From contig CAKROW010000052.1 in the NCBI GenBank assembly GCA_934373235.1, positions 1 through 19,588 on the forward strand: a stretch of DNA of 19,588 nucleotides, in the 5' to 3' direction. Origin of the DNA: an uncultured Blautia sp. (GTDB taxonomy: Bacteria; Bacillota; Clostridia; Lachnospirales; Lachnospiraceae). The position numbers were made by a program, and so were the translations under genes. Shown in pieces: positions 7,321 through 13,965 of this stretch; the first letter of the stretch is position 1, and every line of letters starts with the position of its first letter. Below the pieces are notes generated by a model. The model did not search any database and was not told where the DNA came from. It was given only the letters and a program-made list of their open reading frames with translations.

Positions 7321-7545
7321 ACCTCCAGAAATTTATAGTTATAAAACTGACAGTGACTGGTCATCCGGCGAGATCGAGTCGACTTCGGAAGAGATAAGTT
7401 TACGGGCTACAGTTATGCGCCATTCATTGATGCCTTAACGGCTGACCGACAACATATAAACATACGAGGTTGCCGCTATACAGCCCCGCCACTCACCTCC
7501 ACGTGTTCTGTAGTGTGTCAGCCTTATAGCATAATAATATCAGAA
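7321..7545 (-). ncRNA. Candidate bridge-RNA region of the IS110 element
   Basis: In IS110 elements the non-coding DNA between the left end and the transposase start encodes a structured bridge RNA that pairs with donor and target. This stretch has the expected place and length and no frame of its own. GGCTGAC on the minus strand (7517-7523) can pair with GTCAGCC (7440-7446) around a 70-base loop, which would form one of the expected stem-loops. Smaller GC-rich stretches within it could form the other. The assignment rests on position and this pairing only. Confidence 0.4.
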
Positions 7546-7596
7546 GGAAGATAAATTAGATAAGCGAAAGTCAGTTAATATGTTTAACGCATTGGT

Positions 7597-7613
7597 GCCT
7601 TTCGCAGAAAGGC
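7597..7613 (+). promoter_or_regulatory. Hairpin covering the ribosome binding site of the oxidoreductase gene
   Basis: GCCTTTC (7597-7603), loop GCA, and GAAAGGC (7607-7613) form a perfect 7-pair hairpin. The probable SD AAAGGCGG (7608-7615) lies mostly in its right arm, 9 bases before the ATG at 7625. It could limit translation of the downstream gene. No promoter could be placed with confidence in the adjacent IS end. Confidence 0.4.
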
Positions 7614-7624
7614 GGAAAATAATC

Positions 7625-8611
7625 ATGAAAGAACATTTAAACTGGGCAGTTCTCGGTACCGGTGTGATCGCCAATCAGATGGCGCAGGCACTTCAGAAAA
7701 TGGGAAAAACACTGTACGCAGTTGGAAACCGTACTTATGAGAAAGCTGTTGCCTTTGCCGAGAAGTACAGTGTGCAGAAAGTTTATTCAGAAATTGATGA
7801 AATGTTTACTGATGAAAATGTGGATATTATCTACATTACAAGTCCTCACAATACCCACTATTCTTTTATGAAAAAGGCTCTGCTTCACGGCAAGCATCTT
7901 TTTGTGGAGAAATCCATCACCCTCAACAGCAGGGAACTGGATGAAATGATCGCCCTTGCGAAAGAAAAAAATCTCATCCTTGCTGAGGCTATGACTATCT
8001 GGCATATGCCGATTTACAAAAAACTCTGGGAAACTATAGGAAGTGGTTCTCTTGGAAAAGTCCAGATGATCACTATGAACTTTGGAAGTTTTAAAGAATA
8101 TAACATGAACAACCGCTTTTTCAATATGAACCTGGCAGGCGGTGCCATGCTGGATATCGGCGTTTACGCACTCTCCATTGTCCGGAGCTTTATGGATGAA
8201 AAGCCAGATGAGATCTTAAGCCAGTGGAAGCCTTCTCCTACAGGTTCTGACGAGCAGGCTACCATTCTTCTTAAAAATCCTTCCGGCCAGATGGCGACTG
8301 TGGCGCTTTCCATGCATTCCAAACAGCCCAAACGTGCCATGGTAAGCTGTGAAAAAGGTTATATCGAGATCATGGAATATCCACGTGCAGATAAAGCAGT
8401 GATCGTGGATGCAGAGACAGGAGAAAAAACTGAGATTTCCTGCGGTGACACTTCCGACGCACTGCTTTATGAGATGGAGGATATGGAACGTGCTGTTCTT
8501 ACACGTGATACCTCCGGCTTATATCTGAATTACACAAAAGATGTTATGGATATCATGACGTATCTTCGTAAAGAGTGGAACATGAAATACCCGGATGAAA
8601 ACTGGGACTGA
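7625..8611 (+). CDS. Gfo/Idh/MocA family NAD(P)-dependent oxidoreductase
   Basis: A cytosolic dehydrogenase acting on a sugar, inositol or related polyol, 328 aa. I chose the ATG at 7625, since AAAGGCGG precedes it and the protein then begins right before the Rossmann fold. An upstream in-frame ATG at 7580 adds 15 unrelated residues from IS-flanking DNA. The nucleotide-binding motif is LGTGVIA (10-16). The family catalytic-lysine motif EKP appears as EKS (95-97). The C-terminal domain has GGAMLDIGVYAL (172-183), where the Asp and Tyr fit the substrate-pocket D/H-Y positions of the dihydrodiol-dehydrogenase-like subgroup. The exact substrate is unknown. It is a single gene, convergent with the ABC exporter and only 19 bases from its end, without a terminator between them. 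Confidence 0.92.
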   Translation: MKEHLNWAVLGTGVIANQMAQALQKMGKTLYAVGNRTYEKAVAFAEKYSVQKVYSEIDEMFTDENVDIIYITSPHNTHYSFMKKALLHGKHLFVEKSITLNSRELDEMIALAKEKNLILAEAMTIWHMPIYKKLWETIGSGSLGKVQMITMNFGSFKEYNMNNRFFNMNLAGGAMLDIGVYALSIVRSFMDEKPDEILSQWKPSPTGSDEQATILLKNPSGQMATVALSMHSKQPKRAMVSCEKGYIEIMEYPRADKAVIVDAETGEKTEISCGDTSDALLYEMEDMERAVLTRDTSGLYLNYTKDVMDIMTYLRKEWNMKYPDENWD

Positions 8612-8630
8612 TCTTCTTCCGTCACTTCTG

Positions 8631-9779
8631 TTATTTCTGCCTCTGATACCTGGTCACTGCCAGGATCATGCAGACAAACACAATCGCAAACATAGCTTCC
8701 AAGCCGATGCCTTTCCAGACTGCTACAGCTGCCTCACCTGTGAGGCGGCTGTAGCTTCCAAGTGTCTCATTTACGGTTTCATACCAGTATACCGGAAGAA
8801 ACTGCGACACCTTCAGGATATTTCTGTCCATAATATTCATGGGAACAAAAACACCACACAGAAAGCACATTCCAAGCGACAGGATATTTGCGATCCCGCT
8901 TAGCATGTTGCTGTTTTTTGCAAAAAGCCCGATCAGGTAAGAAAGGGAAAGTACCACAGTCATCATCAGCAACGTGTTCAGCACATAGTACCCAAGGTTT
9001 GCTGAACCGAGAAATGTTTTTCCGTACATAAGTATGGCTCCTGCCATACCGATTCCCCAAAGGCCACCGCCCATGACAGACATGGCCAGAAGCCCTTCCA
9101 GACTCTGTCTCCTTACAGAAACCGCTGATGCCTGCATTCTTTTCGGGATATCATCTTTTTTGAAGGCCATCAGCACGTACCCCATCACATAGCAGAGTAC
9201 TGCAAGAAACAGATACGGCAGATAACGGAAATAATAGAGGTACCCAGGTGTCCTGACGCCATTTCCGCCTATATCCACCATGGTGACTTCTCCTCTTTTT
9301 TCATTCAGAACCGCAGTTGCCGCTTCCTCCTCTGAAAAACCGGCGTCCAGATATGTCCGCATGGTATTGAGGCAGCTCTCAAGCTGCTGATCCACATAAT
9401 ATGCCGAGTAAGATCCGGGCACCTTTGTCACGGAAATGCTTTCCCCATTTACCATACAGCTCTCATAAAAATCCTCAGGGATCACCACGATATACTCTAC
9501 ATTTCTGTAAAAGAGTTCTTCCTGAAGCTTCTCCCTGTCATCCTCCAGCATGGTCACGTAATGAGTGCTTTTAAGCCATTTTACCAGTCCCTCTGCAAGA
9601 GGCCCGTTATCTTTATCCACCACACCGATCTTGATCTTTTCGCTTTCATAGCTGGTATAACTTTCTTTGCCGGCTGCTGCCTGAAGTGCCATTGTCACCC
9701 CGAAAAAGATTCCCAGATACAGGAGGATCAGGCCTGTATTTTTTTTCATGATCCTCATATAGCCTTTAAATACTGTCAT
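8631..9779 (-). CDS. ABC-2 type exporter permease (second subunit)
   Basis: Membrane subunit of an ABC exporter, 382 aa, ABC2_membrane_3 type. One N-terminal helix (about residues 14-34) is followed by a large extracytoplasmic domain of about 150 residues (KIGVVDKDNGPLAEGLVKWL and onward). Five helices follow from about residue 185 to the end. The segment GMCFLCGVFVPMNIM before the last loop is characteristic of the family. Its start overlaps the stop of the first permease by 14 bases, so the two are probably translated together and form a heterodimer. The cargo is not visible. Placement beside a LiaS/DesK-type sensor points to export of, or defence against, a cell-envelope-active compound, as an inference. 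Confidence 0.88.
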   Translation of the reverse strand: MTVFKGYMRIMKKNTGLILLYLGIFFGVTMALQAAAGKESYTSYESEKIKIGVVDKDNGPLAEGLVKWLKSTHYVTMLEDDREKLQEELFYRNVEYIVVIPEDFYESCMVNGESISVTKVPGSYSAYYVDQQLESCLNTMRTYLDAGFSEEEAATAVLNEKRGEVTMVDIGGNGVRTPGYLYYFRYLPYLFLAVLCYVMGYVLMAFKKDDIPKRMQASAVSVRRQSLEGLLAMSVMGGGLWGIGMAGAILMYGKTFLGSANLGYYVLNTLLMMTVVLSLSYLIGLFAKNSNMLSGIANILSLGMCFLCGVFVPMNIMDRNILKVSQFLPVYWYETVNETLGSYSRLTGEAAVAVWKGIGLEAMFAIVFVCMILAVTRYQRQK

Positions 9780-10890
9780 AACGTTCCCTCCTGACCATGA
9801 AAAAGGATGCCATCACCAACACTACGCACATCACTGCCAGCGTGACCAGGCTTCTATAATATCTGGCAGTATCATCATATACATTGATACAGTAAAACGC
9901 ATCTGAGATCAGTGATGCAGGATTGATCCGATTCACAAACGGGACACTTTTTTCCACGATATCTTTCATATTTCCATTCATCAGACCCGCAAGGAAGCTG
10001 CTTACCATGGAGATTCCCAGCATGATCCCGATCCTGGCACCTTCCTGCATTTTTCCAAGGCTTCCAATAAACATTCCCATGGATACACCGATGAGACTTC
10101 CAAATAAGGATACTACAAGCATTTTTTCCATCTGACCCTGAAAATCCAGATTGAGAACATATCGGAGATACAGGAGCAGAATGATCACATCCGCATAGCC
10201 CAGAGCAAAAGATGTCAGTTGCTCTGTAAGTATCAGCTTCAGCTTGTGGGTCGGTGTCACACACCGTCTTGCTGCCAGTGGAGTGATGTCTGCCTGGATC
10301 CCGATAGCGGAACCAAAACCGATGAAGCATCCGTACAGGCAGGCCATGGCGATCAGTGCATAAAAAAACTGCACATCTCCGTTGATAGTTCGGCCTCCAA
10401 GGGACACTTCCTTTACCAGACTGTCAGATTTTAACAGTTTTGTTATGGTTTCCATATCCATCTGCGGATTTTTTTCCATAATATTGGTAATAGTCGTTCT
10501 GGTGTTTTCACAACTGTCAAGAACAGTCTGAAGTATACTCTCTTCCATTCCGGTTCCTGCTACTGTAAGGGAAGGCTCTTTTCCCACATAATAAATTCCC
10601 TTTATTTTTTTATCCCGCAATTCCTTCAGAGCTTCCTTTTCCGTCATTTCTTCTGTCTTTAAAAGATCCGGATTGCTTTTTTTCACCTCATCAAGATAAG
10701 TCATGAAAAATATATCAACAGAATCTTCCTTCACCACCGCTGCCGGAACGGTCTGAAAATCTGCATCATTGATATTTCCAAATGCAAAGTAGAAAAAAGT
10801 TCCAAGCACAAGGGGAAAGACCAGCGGCCAGAATACAATATTAAAATTCCGGACCTTGGAAAGGAAACTGTATTTCAGTAAATGCAGCAT
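9766..10890 (-). CDS. ABC-2 type exporter permease (first subunit)
   Basis: Membrane subunit of the same exporter, 374 aa. It has one N-terminal helix (about residues 18-38), an extracytoplasmic region rich in charged residues (about 40-170), then five or six helices. The C-terminal SLISDAFYCINVYDD stretch matches the usual ABC2_membrane pattern (NP.s..da.y). Its ATG has AGGAGGG upstream, and that site overlaps the stop codon of the ATPase gene, so translation follows directly from it. It resembles the second permease in layout but not closely in sequence, so the pair looks like an old duplication. Confidence 0.88.
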   Translation of the reverse strand: MLHLLKYSFLSKVRNFNIVFWPLVFPLVLGTFFYFAFGNINDADFQTVPAAVVKEDSVDIFFMTYLDEVKKSNPDLLKTEEMTEKEALKELRDKKIKGIYYVGKEPSLTVAGTGMEESILQTVLDSCENTRTTITNIMEKNPQMDMETITKLLKSDSLVKEVSLGGRTINGDVQFFYALIAMACLYGCFIGFGSAIGIQADITPLAARRCVTPTHKLKLILTEQLTSFALGYADVIILLLYLRYVLNLDFQGQMEKMLVVSLFGSLIGVSMGMFIGSLGKMQEGARIGIMLGISMVSSFLAGLMNGNMKDIVEKSVPFVNRINPASLISDAFYCINVYDDTARYYRSLVTLAVMCVVLVMASFFMVRRERYDSI

Positions 10891-10902
10891 CTATCATCCC
10901 TC

Positions 10903-11844
10903 CTAATCTCTCAGTTGTTTTCCGGTGATCTCCAGAAATACATCGTTCAGTGTCGGAAGCTCGGAAAAAACTCTTCCAAAAGAAATATCCTGGCTCTGCA
11001 GATAATTGAGAAGGCGGATCAGGTTATGCTTCGCATCGGTACAGCGCACGACCAGCACCTGTTTTTCGTACCGAACATCAAACACATGATCCAGTGCACG
11101 GATATCCTGGAAATTTTTTTCTTTCAGGGCAATGGCTTCCACTGTGATCGTCTCTCCTGTCTTGATCATCTGCTTAAGTTCTTCTTTTGTTCCCTGGGCG
11201 ATCACTCTTCCATGGTCCATGATGGCGATCCTGGTGCAGATCTGCTCCACCTCTTCCATGTAATGGGAAGTATAGATAATAGTGGATCCCTGACGGTTCA
11301 GCGTCTGGATTCCTTCCAGGATCCTGTTTCTGCTCTGGGGATCTACAGCTACGGTTGGCTCATCCATGATGATCAGTCTTGGTTTGTGGGCGATCCCGCA
11401 GGCAATGTTCAATCGGCGCAGAAGACCTCCGGAAAGCTTCTTCGGATACATTTTTCGAAAGTCTTCAAGGCCTGTAAATTCAATGGCTTCCTCCACCAGT
11501 TCTTTTCTCTGTTTCTTATCTCTTATGTAAAGGCCACAGAAATAATCGATGTTTTCCTGTACTGTCAGTTCCTCAAAAACGGCTACATTCTGAAGCACGA
11601 TCCCGATCTGTTCCTTGATCTTATAGCTGTCTGGTTTCATCTCTTTCCCGAAGATCTCCACCTGTCCTCTGTCGTATTTCAGCAGGGATAACAGGCAACT
11701 GATGGCCGTTGTTTTTCCGGAGCCGTTTGGGCCAAGTAATCCGAAAATCTCACCTTCCCGGATATCCAGATCCAGATGGTTCAGTGCGATCAGATCACCA
11801 TACCGTTTTACCAGATTTTCTATGTGAACCATACTCTGTGGCAT
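10903..11844 (-). CDS. ABC transporter ATP-binding protein (ABC-2 exporter)
   Basis: The ATPase that powers the two downstream permeases, 313 aa. Walker A is GPNGSGKT (38-45), the Q-loop is at VLQN (83-86), and the signature LSGGLLRR (137-144) has Leu where most have Gln. Walker B is LIIMDEP (157-163), and the H-loop His is H194 in YTSHYMEE. A C-terminal extension of about 90 residues (DUF4162-like) follows, as in drug and lantibiotic exporters. The ATG at 11844 has GGAGG 7 bases upstream. This is the first gene of a three-gene operon, and it diverges from the kinase/regulator pair. That layout is typical of exporters induced by their neighbouring two-component system. Confidence 0.93.
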   Translation of the reverse strand: MPQSMVHIENLVKRYGDLIALNHLDLDIREGEIFGLLGPNGSGKTTAISCLLSLLKYDRGQVEIFGKEMKPDSYKIKEQIGIVLQNVAVFEELTVQENIDYFCGLYIRDKKQRKELVEEAIEFTGLEDFRKMYPKKLSGGLLRRLNIACGIAHKPRLIIMDEPTVAVDPQSRNRILEGIQTLNRQGSTIIYTSHYMEEVEQICTRIAIMDHGRVIAQGTKEELKQMIKTGETITVEAIALKEKNFQDIRALDHVFDVRYEKQVLVVRCTDAKHNLIRLLNYLQSQDISFGRVFSELPTLNDVFLEITGKQLRD

Positions 11845-11924
11845 ATGTTTTCCTCCTTTTTTGTAGTCCAGTAAGCAGGACTTTTCTGTTTTATCGCAGA
11901 AATTTATATTTCTTTTATGATGCC

Positions 11925-11953
11925 ATTATAACTTTTTCTTCTGCCTGCTCCAA
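11925..11953 (-). promoter_or_regulatory. Promoter of the ABC exporter operon
   Basis: On the minus strand TTGGAG (11948-11953) and TATAAT (11925-11930) are separated by exactly 17 bases. The -10 is perfect and the -35 weak, as expected for a promoter helped by an activator. The half-site cluster at 11962-11990 lies just upstream. Confidence 0.55.
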
Positions 11954-11961
11954 GTGTGGGA

Positions 11962-11990
11962 TGTCATTATCTGCAGATGACAAATGTCAT
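11962..11990. promoter_or_regulatory. Candidate response-regulator operator with three ATGACA/TGTCAT half-sites
   Basis: TGTCAT (11962-11967), ATGACA (11977-11982) and TGTCAT (11985-11990) give two overlapping inverted repeats with spacers of 9 and 2 bases. The site lies between the two divergent promoters, immediately upstream of the ABC -35 and about 60-80 bases before the kinase transcription start. It is the natural binding place for the adjacent LuxR-type response regulator. The link to that protein is inferred from position. Confidence 0.5.
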
Positions 11991-12017
11991 GTCTTTTGTA
12001 CGGGCAAAGATTTTTCT

Positions 12018-12045
12018 TTGCAGAAAGAAGCTGGTATACTATAAT
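12018..12045 (+). promoter_or_regulatory. Promoter of the histidine kinase/response regulator pair
   Basis: TTGCAG (12018-12023) and TATAAT (12040-12045) are separated by 16 bases. The -10 is perfect and the -35 poor. It precedes the GGGAGG site of the kinase by about 35 bases. Confidence 0.45.
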
Positions 12046-12097
12046 AAAAATACACTGGTTTCAGTAAGTCATATTGAGAAGGGAGGATTTATTTGCT

Positions 12098-13300
12098 ATG
12101 CGCTATTTTACAGACTCCGCCATATTGCTTTTATACAGCACTCTGGCATTTTTTTATGTACCTGCGGATCAGGCACTTGTATTCTCCCTCCTTTTTGCAG
12201 TGATCCTTGGCTGCGTTACTTATCTGTGCAGGACATGCAAAACATCCTGTTCACACAATTCCCTGCCAGTGTTGAAACACTCCGGAAATATCATTCCGGT
12301 TCTTGCAGGAAGTTATGTGGTCTTTGGATTATGTTCCCTGTGGTTTTCGGATCTTCTTCTGTTTTTCCCACTGCTTCTGTATCAGACTTTATCTTCCGGA
12401 CTTTTTCTGCTGGTAGCGGCTGAACTTCCATTCTGGGGATTTTTGGTTTTTCAGATCAACAGGTTTCCGGCAGCTCTTTGCCTGCTTGGGATTTTTGGTT
12501 TCGTTCTTTCATTTTTTCTCTGGCTCTATGCCGGAAAATATCAGGCTCTTTACCAGGATTTCCATCAGATACGGGATGACAGTGAGGAACACGCGCTTCT
12601 TCTTTCTGAAAAAAACAAGGCACTTCTGGAAAAACAGGATTACGAAATCTATGCGGCTACATTGCGAGAGCGAAACAGAATTGCCAGAGAGATCCATGAT
12701 AATGTAGGTCATGTACTATCCCGCTCTATCCTTATGACTGCTGCCTGTAAAACCATAAATAAAGATGAAGCTCTTTCTCCTCTTCTGATAAATCTGGAAG
12801 CTTCCCTGAATGATGCCATGAACAGCATCCGTTCCAGTGTCCATGATCTTCATGACGATGCGGTGGATCTGGAAGATGCCATAAAAGGACTTGTAAAGGA
12901 TTTCACCTTCTGCCCGGTAACCCTTACCTATGATATGTCCAGACAGATTCCAAGGGAGGTAAAATACAGTCTGATCAGTATTACAAAGGAAGGGCTTTCC
13001 AATGTGATACGACATAGTAATGCGGATTCCGTGAATATCCTTCTGCGGGAGCATCCTGCACTTTATCAGTTGTGTATTGAGGATAATGGGACACCGGAAA
13101 ATGAAATTCCGGATATTCAAACTGAATCAGACAGCTATAAGGTAAAAAATATTTCCGGTGGTATGGGACTGTCCAATATCCGGGATCGTGTGAAGGCACT
13201 GGGTGGTACGGTCCAGATTACACAGAAGAAGGGGTTTCGGATCTTTGTGACGGTTCCGAAATCTGTTTCTGATCAAGACAAACAGGAGATTTTGACATGA
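12098..13300 (+). CDS. Sensor histidine kinase, LiaS/DesK (HisKA_3) type
   Basis: Membrane sensor that phosphorylates the adjacent response regulator, 400 aa from the ATG at 12098. That ATG has GGGAGG about 11 bases upstream; the in-frame TTG at 12074 would place the SD inside the coding frame. Residues 1-145 contain about five or six hydrophobic helices with almost no extracytoplasmic domain, as in the intramembrane-sensing kinases. A charged linker (about 150-185) is followed by the HisKA_3 dimerisation helix ERNRIAREIHDNVGH with the phospho-acceptor H200. The HATPase_c domain has the N-box KEGLSNVIRH (297-306), the G1 box EDNG (328-331) and G2 GGMGL (354-358). The gene overlaps the regulator by 4 bases. 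Together with the divergent ABC exporter it forms a likely detoxification or immunity module. Confidence 0.93.
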   Translation: MRYFTDSAILLLYSTLAFFYVPADQALVFSLLFAVILGCVTYLCRTCKTSCSHNSLPVLKHSGNIIPVLAGSYVVFGLCSLWFSDLLLFFPLLLYQTLSSGLFLLVAAELPFWGFLVFQINRFPAALCLLGIFGFVLSFFLWLYAGKYQALYQDFHQIRDDSEEHALLLSEKNKALLEKQDYEIYAATLRERNRIAREIHDNVGHVLSRSILMTAACKTINKDEALSPLLINLEASLNDAMNSIRSSVHDLHDDAVDLEDAIKGLVKDFTFCPVTLTYDMSRQIPREVKYSLISITKEGLSNVIRHSNADSVNILLREHPALYQLCIEDNGTPENEIPDIQTESDSYKVKNISGGMGLSNIRDRVKALGGTVQITQKKGFRIFVTVPKSVSDQDKQEILT

Positions 13301-13917
13301 AAATTATTATCATAGACGACGACTGCCTGGTTGCAGGTGCATTAAAAACTATTCTTGAGGCAAACCCGGATATCCAGGTGGCTGCTACCGGCTCTGACGG
13401 TGAAGATGCCTGTGCCCTGTACAGAGAATATCTTCCGGATATTCTTCTGATGGATATCCGTATGAAAGGGATAGATGGACTGGAAGCTTCCGGAAAGATC
13501 CTGGGCGAATTTCCGGAGGCAAAAATTCTTCTTCTGACTACTTTTTCCGATGATGAATATATTGTAAAAGCCCTCCGTCTTGGCACAAAGGGATATCTTC
13601 TGAAGCAGGATTATGCCAGCATCCTTCCGGCTCTTCAGGCGGTTTACTCCGGACAGACCGTATTCGGCACAGAGATCATATCCAAGATCCCGGAACTTCT
13701 GCAGTCTTCCGATGGATTTGATTATGCTTCCAGAAATATCAGTGAACGGGAACTGGATATCATCCGGCTGATCGCCAACGGATACAGCAACAAGGAGATT
13801 GCCTCAGAACTGTTTCTCAGTGAGGGCACAGTACGAAATTATCTCAGCTCCATTCTGGATAAACTGGAGCTGAGGGACCGGACACAGGTTGCTGTGTTTT
13901 ATTATCAGCATAAGTGA
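13297..13917 (+). CDS. Response regulator, NarL/LuxR family
   Basis: DNA-binding partner of the kinase, 206 aa. The receiver domain (1-120) has the acidic pocket DDD (7-9), phospho-acceptor D53 in LLMDIRMKG, T81/T82 and K103 in GYLLKQ. A LuxR-type helix-turn-helix follows at about 145-200 (SERELDIIRLIANGYSNKEI, then SEGTVRNYLSSILDKL). The start ATG overlaps the kinase stop in an ATGA arrangement and has AGGAG upstream. It probably binds the three half-sites between the kinase and exporter genes and activates the exporter. All key residues are present. Confidence 0.94.
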   Translation: MKIIIIDDDCLVAGALKTILEANPDIQVAATGSDGEDACALYREYLPDILLMDIRMKGIDGLEASGKILGEFPEAKILLLTTFSDDEYIVKALRLGTKGYLLKQDYASILPALQAVYSGQTVFGTEIISKIPELLQSSDGFDYASRNISERELDIIRLIANGYSNKEIASELFLSEGTVRNYLSSILDKLELRDRTQVAVFYYQHK

Positions 13918-13923
13918 CACAAA

Positions 13924-13960
13924 ATCCCCTGACATGGAATTTTCTCCAATGTCAGGGGAT
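13924..13960. terminator. Bidirectional rho-independent terminator
   Basis: ATCCCCTGACAT (13924-13935) pairs perfectly with ATGTCAGGGGAT (13949-13960), and three more pairs (GGA with TCC) are possible inside the loop. On the plus strand it is followed by ACTTTTTATT. On the minus strand a weaker TTTTGTG follows. It separates the response regulator from the convergent GH43 gene, so it probably stops both. Confidence 0.85.
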
Positions 13961-13965
13961 ACTTT

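Larger units (their letters stand above)
6490..7550 (-). mobile_element. Degenerate IS110-family insertion element
   Basis: The transposase remnant and the about 230 bp non-coding region before its start give the layout of an IS110-group element. These elements have no or short terminal repeats and often no target duplication, so the ends given here are approximate. It lies between an operon on the left and an unrelated oxidoreductase gene on the right, at a visible shift in base composition. Because the transposase is internally deleted, the copy is probably immobile unless helped by an intact relative. Confidence 0.6.

Noticed and set aside
7440..7523. Repeated GGCTGAC/GTCAGCC as a CRISPR-like or direct-repeat array
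   Set aside because: Only two copies, inverted, 70 bases apart; better explained as an RNA stem of the IS110 non-coding region.
7580..7624. Upstream in-frame ATG of the Gfo/Idh gene as true start
   Set aside because: No SD, the extra 15 residues lie outside the fold, and the ATG at 7625 has AAAGGCGG.
8612..8630. Terminator between the convergent Gfo/Idh and ABC permease genes
   Set aside because: Only 19 bases separate the stops, and no hairpin with a T-run is visible.
10882..11691. Long plus-strand open frame opposite the ABC ATPase
   Set aside because: Antisense shadow; the minus strand carries complete Walker A, signature, Walker B and H-loop motifs.
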